NCBI GenBank assembly: GCA_016714015.1
Contig: JADJNZ010000004.1
Coordinates: forward strand, 496,001-560,000
Length of the DNA stretch: 64,000 nt
Direction of reading: 5' to 3'
Origin: Gemmatimonadota bacterium
GTDB lineage: Bacteria; Gemmatimonadota; Gemmatimonadetes; Gemmatimonadales; Gemmatimonadaceae
In this document: positions 29,613 through 37,177 of the stretch, piece after piece
How positions within the stretch are numbered: the stretch's first letter is position 1
Layout: each line of letters begins with the position of its first letter
Notes under the pieces: generated by a model
Seen by the model: only the letters and a program-made list of their open reading frames with translations
Database searches by the model: none
Told to the model about the DNA's origin: nothing
Made by a program: the position numbers and the translations under genes

Positions 29613-31172
29613 TCAGTGTGCGCCAGCGGCGAGCGGGCGCGGCGGGATCGCCACCAAGCGGTAGTCGATGTTCCGGAGCTGCGCGGTGTCCGAGAACTGG
29701 TGCAGCACCTCGAGGGCGTCGGCGTCGAATCGGCGTACCAGTCGGCCGTCGATCTCCACGCGCGACCCGGGGGGCAACCCTTCGAGTTCGCTCAGGAGGG
29801 CCGCCTTGTTGAGGAAGTTCACGTGGTCGTGCAGCTGCCACCGCCGCAGCACGGCACCCGCCGGACTCACCACCGTGAACGGCGGGTTGAGGAGCGTGTC
29901 CCGCAGGATGATGAACACGCCCACCGTCATGCCGATCGCGATGCCCACGAGCAAGTCCGTCAGGAGGATCGCCACGATCGTAATCACGTACGGTACCCAC
30001 TGCGATCGCCCGAGCCGGATCATCGACCGGAGGATCGAGGGATGTGCGAGCTTGTATCCGGTGTGCAACAGGATCGCGGCGAGCGCCGCCAGCGGGATCA
30101 GGTTCAGGAACCGGGGGATCACCACCACCGCCACGAGCAGCAACACGCCATGCAGGATCGCCGACCATCGGGTGCGCGCCCCCGCCGAGACATTCGCCGC
30201 GGACCGCACGATGACGCCGGTCAGCGGCAGCCCGCCGATCAGCCCTGACAGCGTGTTCCCGATCCCTTGCGCGAGCAGCTCCCGGTTCGGGGGAGCCTCG
30301 CGCTTGAAGGGGTCCATCTTGTCCGTCGCCTCCAGGGAGAGCAGCGTCTCCAGCGAGGCGACGATGCCCAGTGTCAGGCCGATGCGCCAGACGGCGCCCG
30401 AGGTGATCGCGCCCCACGCCGGGAAGGAGAACTGTTGCATCCACTCCGCCGCGGCGGCCGGGACGGGCAATCCCACCAGGTGCGTCGGCGCGAGCACCCA
30501 CGACGGAGCGAGCGAGGCGAAGAGCGCATTCAGCCCCGTCCCCAGGACCACCACGGCGAGGGGGGCAGGGAAGAGCCGTACCTTCGCGAGCGGCGTCGCG
30601 GCCCAGCCGAAGAGCACGACGAGCGAGACGAGCGCGATGAGCACCGCCCCGGGCTCCATCGCATCGAGCGCGTGCGAGAGGCCGCTGAAGGTGTTCTCCG
30701 CATTCGCCTGCCGGAACGTCTCGTCGCCCATGCTGTCGGCGTCGTAGCCGACGGCGTGCGGCAACTGCTTCAGGATCAGCACGAGGCCGATCGCCGAGAG
30801 CATCCCCTTGATCACCGCCGAGGGGAAGTAGTAGCCGATGATGCCCGCCCGGATCGCGGCCAGCACCAGTTGCACGCCACCGCCGATCACGACCGCGAGC
30901 AGGAACGCGCGATAATCCTTCAGCTCCGTGATCGCGGCGAACACGATCGCGGTCAGGCCGGCCGCAGGGCCGCTCACCATCAGCGCGGAACCGCTCAAGG
31001 GGGCGACGACGAGGCCACCGATGATCCCCGCGAGGACGCCGGCGAATGGCGGCGCGCCGGACGCCAGCGCGACGCCCAGACAGAGCGGAAGAGCGACGAG
31101 GAACACGACGACGGACGCCGGCGCGTCGTGTCGCCACTGGATCGAATGCGGGTCGGACGGGTGCTCGGGCAT
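29613..31172 (-). CDS. SulP-family anion transporter (probable bicarbonate transporter)
   Basis: A 519-residue membrane protein with about 11-12 hydrophobic helices. The SulP landmarks are ALPLCLGVALASGAPPFAGV at the start and GLIGGLPLTGVIVRSAANV in the middle. After about residue 430 comes a shortened cytoplasmic STAS-like tail (VEIDGRLVRRFDADALEVL). SulP proteins carry sulfate, bicarbonate or carboxylates. The linked carbonic anhydrase makes bicarbonate the favoured substrate, by inference. It has its own promoter at 31253-31281. Confidence 0.9.
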   Translation of the reverse strand: MPEHPSDPHSIQWRHDAPASVVVFLVALPLCLGVALASGAPPFAGVLAGIIGGLVVAPLSGSALMVSGPAAGLTAIVFAAITELKDYRAFLLAVVIGGGVQLVLAAIRAGIIGYYFPSAVIKGMLSAIGLVLILKQLPHAVGYDADSMGDETFRQANAENTFSGLSHALDAMEPGAVLIALVSLVVLFGWAATPLAKVRLFPAPLAVVVLGTGLNALFASLAPSWVLAPTHLVGLPVPAAAAEWMQQFSFPAWGAITSGAVWRIGLTLGIVASLETLLSLEATDKMDPFKREAPPNRELLAQGIGNTLSGLIGGLPLTGVIVRSAANVSAGARTRWSAILHGVLLLVAVVVIPRFLNLIPLAALAAILLHTGYKLAHPSILRSMIRLGRSQWVPYVITIVAILLTDLLVGIAIGMTVGVFIILRDTLLNPPFTVVSPAGAVLRRWQLHDHVNFLNKAALLSELEGLPPGSRVEIDGRLVRRFDADALEVLHQFSDTAQLRNIDYRLVAIPPRPLAAGAH

Positions 31173-31252
31173 GGTCCTCCTCAGACCGGTCGAACAGCTC
31201 GATCGGAGCGGGTGTGGATCACGCCTTGCTGGCGTGACGTTCGGATGCGGGG

Positions 31253-31281
31253 AGACTAGCGGACGGACATATCAAAGTGAA
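31253..31281 (-). promoter_or_regulatory. Promoter of the SulP-carbonic anhydrase operon
   Basis: On the minus strand, TTCACT (plus 31276-31281), 17-bp spacer, TAGTCT (plus 31253-31258). The start near 31246 gives a 74-nt leader that contains a 7-bp hairpin, TCACGCC with GGCGTGA, at 31219-31237. No riboswitch is recognised in it. Confidence 0.65.
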
Positions 31282-31328
31282 GTGCTCCCGATTGCCCACG
31301 CCTTGCGCGCGGCGACGCGCCCTTGGGG

Positions 31329-32141
31329 TCAGACTCCCAGGCTCAGCTGCACGCTCACCGACGGGCGTGCACCGAGCCAGAACGCCTCTTCGGGAGCGCG
31401 CCGCGCCGCCGACCGAACCGGGCCGCGATACCCGGCTCCTCGAAGCGCGGCGCCCACCGCCCGCTCGGCGAGCGCGGGCGTGTTGTTCGTCTCGCTCAGG
31501 TGCAGGAGCGTCACGGCCCTGAGCGAGGGACCGGCGAGTTCCGCCGCGAGCGACGCGGACTCCGCATTCCCGATGTGCCCCCGGCCCCCGCGGATGCGCT
31601 GCTTGAGCGACGCCGGGTAGGGACCGGCCCGGAGCATCTCGAGGTCGTGGTTCGCTTCGAGGCAAAGGGCGTCGCATCGCGCGAACACGCGCCGCAGTGC
31701 CTCCGGGACCGCCCCGAGGTCGTGCGCGACCCCCACGCGGGCACCGCTCGCGGTCGCGGTGATCGCGAATGCCAACGGTGCCGTCGCGTCATGCGGGATG
31801 GCGACGGCCTCGATCGAGAACCCGTCGATCACGAGCGTCGTCCCGGGCGCGATCGGCCGACGCCAGCGCGCCTCGATCTCGCGAAGGGTTCCCAGTGTAC
31901 CGGCGGAACTGATCACCGGCCAGCGCCACTTCTTCTGCGCGCGCTCCGCGCCCTGCGCATGGTCCACGTGCTCGTGCGTGACGAGCAGGGCGCTGATCGA
32001 TTCCGGTGCGACGTCGATCGCCTTGAGCCGCGTGGCGAGCGCCCGCGGGCCGAATCCGCAGTCGACGAGGATCCGGTGCGCACCGCTCTCGAGCAGCAGG
32101 GCGTTCCCGGAGCTCCCGCTGCCGAGTGTCCATCCTCTCAT
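31329..32141 (-). CDS. Metallo-beta-lactamase fold hydrolase (YycJ/WalJ-like)
   Basis: A 270-residue metal hydrolase. The metal motif is HEHVDH (56-61), matching HxHxDH, after LGSGSSGNALLLE. The N-terminal GSGSSGN followed by an HxHxDH motif is typical of the YycJ group, believed to be 5' to 3' DNA exonucleases or envelope-linked hydrolases. It is the last gene of the minus-strand operon that starts at 35202. The substrate is not deducible. Confidence 0.85.
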   Translation of the reverse strand: MRGWTLGSGSSGNALLLESGAHRILVDCGFGPRALATRLKAIDVAPESISALLVTHEHVDHAQGAERAQKKWRWPVISSAGTLGTLREIEARWRRPIAPGTTLVIDGFSIEAVAIPHDATAPLAFAITATASGARVGVAHDLGAVPEALRRVFARCDALCLEANHDLEMLRAGPYPASLKQRIRGGRGHIGNAESASLAAELAGPSLRAVTLLHLSETNNTPALAERAVGAALRGAGYRGPVRSAARRAPEEAFWLGARPSVSVQLSLGV

Positions 32142-32163
32142 CGACCGCGGCCCTGGCGCGTTG

Positions 32164-33381
32164 TCAGGCGGACCAGCGCGCCGCGTATGCCGCGGTCAGG
32201 CAATCGCGCATCCCCTCGCCGAGCGCGACGTCGCGACGCGCCATCACGCGCTGCGTGACCTCGAGGAACTTGTCGAGCGCGAAGGTGCCCCAGGCCGGCG
32301 CCTCGCCCCAGGCGAAGGGGGCGACCGCCTTGGGCGGCATCGCGGTGCCGAAGACGTTCGCCCCGGCCCCCAGCACGCACCCGGTGGTCAGGCGGGTCCC
32401 GATGCCCGTCTTCACGTGATCGCCGATCATCGAGCCGAGGAACTGGAGGCCTGTCTCCTCGACCCCCCGAGGTGTCCACAGCTGCACGGTGCCGTACGAG
32501 TTCTTGAGGTTACTCGTCACGGTGTTCGCGCCGAGATTCGCCCACCGGCCGATCACCGAGTGGCCGACGAAACCGTCGTGCCCCTTGTTGCAGTGGCCGA
32601 TCATGATGGTCGAACTGATCTCGCCATTCACCTTCACGCGCTCCCCGATGCTGCAGGCGGCCACGCGCCCGCCGCTCACCGTGGCGCCCTCGCCGATGAT
32701 GCACGGACCCACGAGACGCGTGAAGGCCTGGACGGTCGCCCCGCGCCGCACGAGCACCGGCCCCGCGGTGGCATCGATCACCACCAACGGTTCGACATGG
32801 GCCGAGATGTCGATGTGGACGGGGTGCGCCCCCAGCACCGTCACGTGGGGCGGTACTTCGAGCGTCGCTGGCGACCACGCGAGCGCATCGGAAGTGAGCA
32901 TGAGGTTCAGATGCCGGATGAGGTCCCACACCTGATCCACCCACCACCCATCCACGGTCGCGTCGGTGCCGGCGGTCTCGATCCCGGACGCGTGGGCGCT
33001 CGCGAGCGCGTCGAGGGTCGTGTCACCGGCCGCGATCCGCTCGAGAGGCAACGCGGCGGGCAGTCGGATGGCCGCGACGCGCCCGCCGACGCGGACCACG
33101 CGCCTGGCGGCATCGATGCGGGCCGTCAGGACGGGGGCGCACCGCGCATTCACCAGCCAGGTGCCCGGCGCCAGCGGCCCGGACACCGCCGGCGGGGCGT
33201 CCAGTTCCTCGAACCGCGCGAGGTGCGCGGCCCCGACGAAGCCCGTGGCGGTCGCGCCGAGCACCTGCTCCCAGCGGCGGCGCGTGATCTCGCCGCCGGT
33301 GCGCAACTCGCTCGCGGGGCGGGTGAGCGCGAACGGCTCGAAGGCCCGTGCGGCGCGATCGTCGTAGAGGACCAGAGACAT
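32164..33381 (-). CDS. GlmU-like sugar nucleotidyltransferase/acetyltransferase
   Basis: A 405-residue protein of the alternative GlmU type. The N-terminal half starts LVLYDDRAARAFEPFALTRP and has TRPASELRTGG instead of the usual LAAGxGTRM nucleotide loop. The C-terminal half is a left-handed beta-helix with hexapeptide repeats (VSGGRVAACSIGERVKVNGE, VIGRWANLGANTVTSNL). This layout is known in Bacteroidetes and relatives as a replacement of GlmU for UDP-GlcNAc synthesis. Its GTG/ATG region touches the manC-like stop (1-nt overlap). UDP-GlcNAc is the likely product; other sugars are possible. Confidence 0.85.
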   Translation of the reverse strand: MSLVLYDDRAARAFEPFALTRPASELRTGGEITRRRWEQVLGATATGFVGAAHLARFEELDAPPAVSGPLAPGTWLVNARCAPVLTARIDAARRVVRVGGRVAAIRLPAALPLERIAAGDTTLDALASAHASGIETAGTDATVDGWWVDQVWDLIRHLNLMLTSDALAWSPATLEVPPHVTVLGAHPVHIDISAHVEPLVVIDATAGPVLVRRGATVQAFTRLVGPCIIGEGATVSGGRVAACSIGERVKVNGEISSTIMIGHCNKGHDGFVGHSVIGRWANLGANTVTSNLKNSYGTVQLWTPRGVEETGLQFLGSMIGDHVKTGIGTRLTTGCVLGAGANVFGTAMPPKAVAPFAWGEAPAWGTFALDKFLEVTQRVMARRDVALGEGMRDCLTAAYAARWSA

Positions 33382-34424
33382 CAGCGGAGGTCGCGCAGGT
33401 CCGGGGGGAGTCCCTCGACCAGCGCCTTCAGGTCCGTGGCACGGTCGACGGTCGTGACGAGTGTGACGCCATCGCGCACCACCACCACGAGGTCGCGCAC
33501 GCCGTAGAGCACGACCGCGCTCCCCTCAGCGTGCACCACGTTCCCGTTCGCATCGCGCGTGATCACGCGCCCGTGGCTCGCGTTCCCGTCCGCGTCATGT
33601 GCGCGCACGCGCTGCAGCGCGCTCCACGTCCCCACGTCGTCCCACCCGAAGTCGCCGGCGAGCACGAGCACACGCTGGCTCCGCTCGAGCACCCCGACGT
33701 CGATGCTCACGCTCGTCGCCACGGCACCGAAGAAGGCGGCCGCTCCATCAGGGATGCGCGCGAGCGCGCCGGCCAGTTCCGGCGTCACCGCGCGCACCTC
33801 GTCGAGCAGGTCCTGGGCGCGCCACGCGAAGATCCCCGAGTTCCAGAGGAAGCCGTCGGCGACCATCTGCGCCGCGCGGGAGCGGTCGGGCTTCTCGACG
33901 AATCGCGCCACTCGCCGTGCCCCGTCGGGAAGCGTCTCGCCGGGCTGGATGTAGCCGAAGCCCGGGTCCGGGCGCGACGGGACGATGCCGACGGTCGCGA
34001 GCGCCATGCGCGACGCCGCCACCTCCGCCGCGCGAGCGAGGGTCTCGCGGAAGCGCTCGGGGTCCCGGATGGACCAGTCCGCATGTACGCAGAGCATCCG
34101 GGCATCGGGGCCGCCGAGGGCGACGACCTGCGCGGCCGCCCAGGTCAGCGCCGCCGCGGTGCCGGCGGGTCGGGGTTCGAGCAGCAGTTGCGACGACGTC
34201 AGCCCTGGGAGCGCCGCGAGGATCGGGTCGCGCAATCGCTCGCTCGTGAGGATCAGCACCCGCTCGCGTCCCACGAGCGGCACCAGCCGCTCGACCGTCT
34301 CGGAGAGCATCGACTGGGCCGTGATGAGCGGCAGGAGCTGCTTGGGGCGCTCCGGCGTGCTGAGCGGCCAGAAGCGCGAACCGACGCCGCCAGCCAGGAC
34401 GACGGCGAAGAGTGGCGGCGTCAC
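33381..34424 (-). CDS. manC: Mannose-1-phosphate guanylyltransferase
   Basis: A 347-residue GT-A nucleotidyltransferase making GDP-mannose. The nucleotide loop VVLAGGVGSRFWPLSTPERP and PKQLLPL (residues about 8-33), the FVEKPDRSRA motif and WNSGIFAWRA are the classical markers. It lacks the C-terminal isomerase domain of bifunctional ManC. 4-nt overlap with the receiver-domain gene and 1-nt with the GlmU-like gene. Confidence 0.93.
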   Translation of the reverse strand: MTPPLFAVVLAGGVGSRFWPLSTPERPKQLLPLITAQSMLSETVERLVPLVGRERVLILTSERLRDPILAALPGLTSSQLLLEPRPAGTAAALTWAAAQVVALGGPDARMLCVHADWSIRDPERFRETLARAAEVAASRMALATVGIVPSRPDPGFGYIQPGETLPDGARRVARFVEKPDRSRAAQMVADGFLWNSGIFAWRAQDLLDEVRAVTPELAGALARIPDGAAAFFGAVATSVSIDVGVLERSQRVLVLAGDFGWDDVGTWSALQRVRAHDADGNASHGRVITRDANGNVVHAEGSAVVLYGVRDLVVVVRDGVTLVTTVDRATDLKALVEGLPPDLRDLR

Positions 34425-34822
34425 GAGGTCCCCTCTTTCGTAAGGTCGGCCGCTCGTGCGAGGAGGCGCTTCGGGCTGAACGGCTTGGTCATGAAGTCAT
34501 CCGCGCCGCGACGCCGGGCTTCGGCCTCGTGGTGATCCTGCCCGGCGGCGGTCAGAATGAGGCAGGGCAGGGAGCGCCACCGCGCATCGGCGCGCACGCG
34601 CTCGAGGACCTCGAGTCCGCTCACCAGCGGCATCATCAGGTCGAGGATCAGCAGCCTGATCTGGGGATCCCGCTCGAGCTCCGATAGAGCCTCCGCGCCG
34701 TCGTAGACCAGCGTGACGGCGAAGGGACCCTGTTCGAGCTTGGTCTTGATGATCCGTCCGATGTGCGGCTCGTCATCGGCGACGAGCACACGGAGCGGCC
34801 CGGTGGCGGCGAGGGAACTCAC
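34421..34822 (-). CDS. Stand-alone response regulator receiver domain
   Basis: A 133-residue CheY-like protein. The acidic pair D16-D17, phospho-acceptor D61 (LILDLMMP), T91 and K113 (MTKPF) are all present, so it should be phosphorylatable. There is no output domain, and no histidine kinase lies in the window. It sits between a Roadblock protein and manC in one operon, so it may act by protein contact on its neighbours or elsewhere. Confidence 0.93.
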   Translation of the reverse strand: MSSLAATGPLRVLVADDEPHIGRIIKTKLEQGPFAVTLVYDGAEALSELERDPQIRLLILDLMMPLVSGLEVLERVRADARWRSLPCLILTAAGQDHHEAEARRRGADDFMTKPFSPKRLLARAADLTKEGTS

Positions 34823-34848
34823 GGCCGTCGGCGGGGAAGAAGGAACGG

Positions 34849-35202
34849 TCAGGCCAGCGCCGCGATGTTGGCGCGGTGGCGACGGAGGTCGAACAACAGG
34901 GCACCGACGTCCGCCGAGGGCTTGAGGAGGACCAGCAGGACCGCATCAGCGGACATCGCCGCGATCACGGCGGTCCCGCCGACGTGCTCATGGACTGCCG
35001 TCATCAGGTGGCCCTGACCGGCGGCGCCGGCCAGTTCGTCGGCGTGGGAGAGGATCGACGGCACGTGCGCCGCGATGCTCTCGGCGTCGAGGCCGGCGTC
35101 CGCCAGGTGATCGATCAACAGGCCGTCTCGTCCCAGCACGACGGCGGCATCGATGCCGTCCCGGCGTCGGATGGCCGCGACGAGGTCGCGAATGGTGGGC
35201 AT
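34849..35202 (-). CDS. Roadblock/LC7 domain protein
   Basis: A 117-residue single-domain protein. MPTIRDLVAAIRRRDGIDAAVVLGRDGLLID and the HEHVGGTAVIAAMSADAVLLVLL strand (core AVVLGRDGLLID and VIAAMSADAVLLVL) match the Roadblock/LC7 fold. These proteins commonly dimerise and partner small GTPases of the MglA type or regulate kinases. No MglA-like gene is near. First gene of a five-gene operon with the receiver, manC, GlmU-like and hydrolase genes. Confidence 0.87.
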   Translation of the reverse strand: MPTIRDLVAAIRRRDGIDAAVVLGRDGLLIDHLADAGLDAESIAAHVPSILSHADELAGAAGQGHLMTAVHEHVGGTAVIAAMSADAVLLVLLKPSADVGALLFDLRRHRANIAALA

Positions 35203-35226
35203 CGCCGCTCCGGCAAAGGTTGCCGA

Positions 35227-35254
35227 AGTGTACCTACCGACAGAGTGAAGTCAA
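35227..35254 (-). promoter_or_regulatory. Promoter of the Roadblock-receiver-manC operon
   Basis: On the minus strand, TTGACT (plus 35249-35254), 16-bp spacer, TACACT (plus 35227-35232). Start near 35220, leader about 18 nt. Confidence 0.75.
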
Positions 35255-35265
35255 GCAGGTTTCGC

Positions 35266-35294
35266 TTGTCGCGTTCCCCCTCATCCCGTTAGCT
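35266..35294 (+). promoter_or_regulatory. Promoter of the lipoprotein-serS-pcrA genes
   Basis: TTGTCG (35266-35271), 17-bp spacer, TTAGCT (35289-35294). The start would be near 35302, right at the GTG (35304). It is divergent from, and 12 bp away from, the -35 box of the Roadblock operon promoter. Confidence 0.6.
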
Positions 35295-35303
35295 TCCAGC
35301 ACT

Positions 35304-35900
35304 GTGACGACCTTCCCGAATCACCTCGCGCGGCGCTCGCGCCGCGGCCTCATCGTCTCGACCCTCGCCCTCCTCGCGGGGGCCGTCGGCTGTGACGACC
35401 CGTTCAAGATCACGGCGCAGTACCCGAACGTGGACGTCACGTTCGAGCTGTGGGCGCTCGACGGTGCGCCCGCCAGCTACCCGACGGCTGTGCTCGTTCC
35501 GCAGGCGACGGCGGTGCGACTCGACGCGGCAGGCTCCTTCGACCTCGCCTTCGACATCGATGCGAGCGGGCGTGTGACCGTTCTCCCGGTCGGAACGGTC
35601 GTCTCGCCGATCTCCGGGACGCGCGTGATCGAGTTCCAGCGTGGTGTCGGGACATACAACACGATCGTCGAGGCGCCGAAGTCGGGGTGGCAGGCGGACA
35701 GTGCCCTCACGGTCAATGAGGGCCAGTCGTTCCTCGTGAAGGTCAACACGCTTTACTGCCAGTACGACCTCCAACAGGTCGTGTATGCCAAGTTCGTGGT
35801 CGACTCGGTCATCCCTGCCGAGCGTCGGATGAAGCTCTCTGCGCGCATCAACCCGAACTGCGGCTTCCGGTCCTTCCTGAGCGGCGTCCCGGAGTTCTGA
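35304..35900 (+). CDS. Putative lipoprotein of unknown function
   Basis: A 198-residue protein. An Arg-rich start and hydrophobic stretch lead to a lipobox GAVGC with Cys30, so the mature protein is probably lipid-anchored. The rest is beta-rich with three Cys in the last third (residues near 153, 187), and no known domain. GTG 35304 was chosen because it gives a clean signal sequence and sits just after the promoter; the frame stays open 28 codons further upstream. serS follows after 2 nt. Confidence 0.75.
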   Translation: MTTFPNHLARRSRRGLIVSTLALLAGAVGCDDPFKITAQYPNVDVTFELWALDGAPASYPTAVLVPQATAVRLDAAGSFDLAFDIDASGRVTVLPVGTVVSPISGTRVIEFQRGVGTYNTIVEAPKSGWQADSALTVNEGQSFLVKVNTLYCQYDLQQVVYAKFVVDSVIPAERRMKLSARINPNCGFRSFLSGVPEF

Positions 35901-35902
35901 TC

Positions 35903-37177
35903 GTGCACGACCTGCGCCTGATCCGGGACCAGATCGAACAGCTGCGCGATGGCATGCGCCGCCGCGGCAAGCTCGCCCAGTACGCTGGGGACATCGACGA
36001 AGCCGAGCGTCTCGACAAGGCGCGCCGGGCGGCCATAACGGCCGTCGAGGAGAAGAAGGCGCGCCGAAACGCCGTGACGCAGGAGGTCGGCCGGCTCAAG
36101 AAGGCGAAGGCGGATGCCGAGGCCCAACTCGCGGAGTCGCGCGCGCTGGGCGAGGAGATCGCGCGCATCGAGGCGGAACTCGCACCGTTGCAGGCGCGCC
36201 TCGACGAACTGCTCCTCGGCATCCCCAACATCCCGCTCGGGGACGTGCCGGAGGGGGACGAGTCGCAGAACCGCGTCGTCCGCACCTGGGGGGAGCCGAG
36301 GGCCGCCGAGAGCGTTCGGCCGCACTGGGAGGTGGGCGCGCAACTCGGGCTGCTAGACCTCGAGCGTGGCGCGAAGGTCGCTGGGTCGGGCTTCATCGTC
36401 TATCGCGGCAAGGGCGCGCGGATGATCCGCAGCTTCATGAACGCGATGCTCGACCTCCACACCGGCGAGTTCGGGTACGAAGAGGTCTGGGTCCCGGTCG
36501 TCGTGAACCGTGCCTCGATGATCGGCACCGGCCAGCTCCCCAAGTTCGAGGACGACATGTACGCGCTCCGGGACGAGGAGCTGTTCCTCATCCCGACGGC
36601 CGAGGTGCCGGTCACGAATCTCTATCGCGACGAGATCCTCTCGGCGGAGGAGCTCCCCAAGGCGCTCTGCGCCTACAGCCCCTGCTTCCGTCGCGAGGCG
36701 GGCTCGGCGGGCAAGGACACGCGCGGCGTCCTCCGTGTGCACGAGTTCGACAAGGTCGAACTGGTGCGCTACGCGACGCCGGAGCAGTCCGAGGCGGAGC
36801 TCGAGAAGCTCCTCGGACACGCCGAGTCGGTGCTCCAGCGCCTTGGTCTGCCGTATCGGGTGGTGCTCCTCGCGGCCGGCGACACCGGATTCTCGAGTGC
36901 CAAGACGTACGACCTCGAGGTCTTCGCTCCCGGGGTGGGGAAGTGGCTCGAGGTCTCGAGCTGCTCGGTCTTCACCGACTTCCAGGCGCGACGCGCGAAC
37001 ATCCGGTATCGCCCGTCCGCGGGGGAAAAGCCGAGGTTCGTGCACACACTGAATGGCTCGGGGCTGGCCTTCCCGCGGATCTTCGCCGCGATACTCGAGC
37101 ACTATCAGCAGCCGGACGGCACCATCGTCGTCCCCGAGGCGCTGCGCCCGTTGCTGGGCGTGGACCGCCTCGCGTGA
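35903..37177 (+). CDS. serS: Seryl-tRNA synthetase
   Basis: A 424-residue class II synthetase charging tRNA-Ser and, in selenocysteine users, tRNA-Sec, which is encoded in this window. The N-terminal coiled-coil arm (about 25-105) that grips the long variable arm is followed by the core. Motif 2 reads CFRREAGSAGKDTRGVLRVH (core FRREAG) and motif 3 GLAFPRIFAAILE. GTG start; overlaps the helicase gene by 4 nt. Confidence 0.97.
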   Translation: MHDLRLIRDQIEQLRDGMRRRGKLAQYAGDIDEAERLDKARRAAITAVEEKKARRNAVTQEVGRLKKAKADAEAQLAESRALGEEIARIEAELAPLQARLDELLLGIPNIPLGDVPEGDESQNRVVRTWGEPRAAESVRPHWEVGAQLGLLDLERGAKVAGSGFIVYRGKGARMIRSFMNAMLDLHTGEFGYEEVWVPVVVNRASMIGTGQLPKFEDDMYALRDEELFLIPTAEVPVTNLYRDEILSAEELPKALCAYSPCFRREAGSAGKDTRGVLRVHEFDKVELVRYATPEQSEAELEKLLGHAESVLQRLGLPYRVVLLAAGDTGFSSAKTYDLEVFAPGVGKWLEVSSCSVFTDFQARRANIRYRPSAGEKPRFVHTLNGSGLAFPRIFAAILEHYQQPDGTIVVPEALRPLLGVDRLA

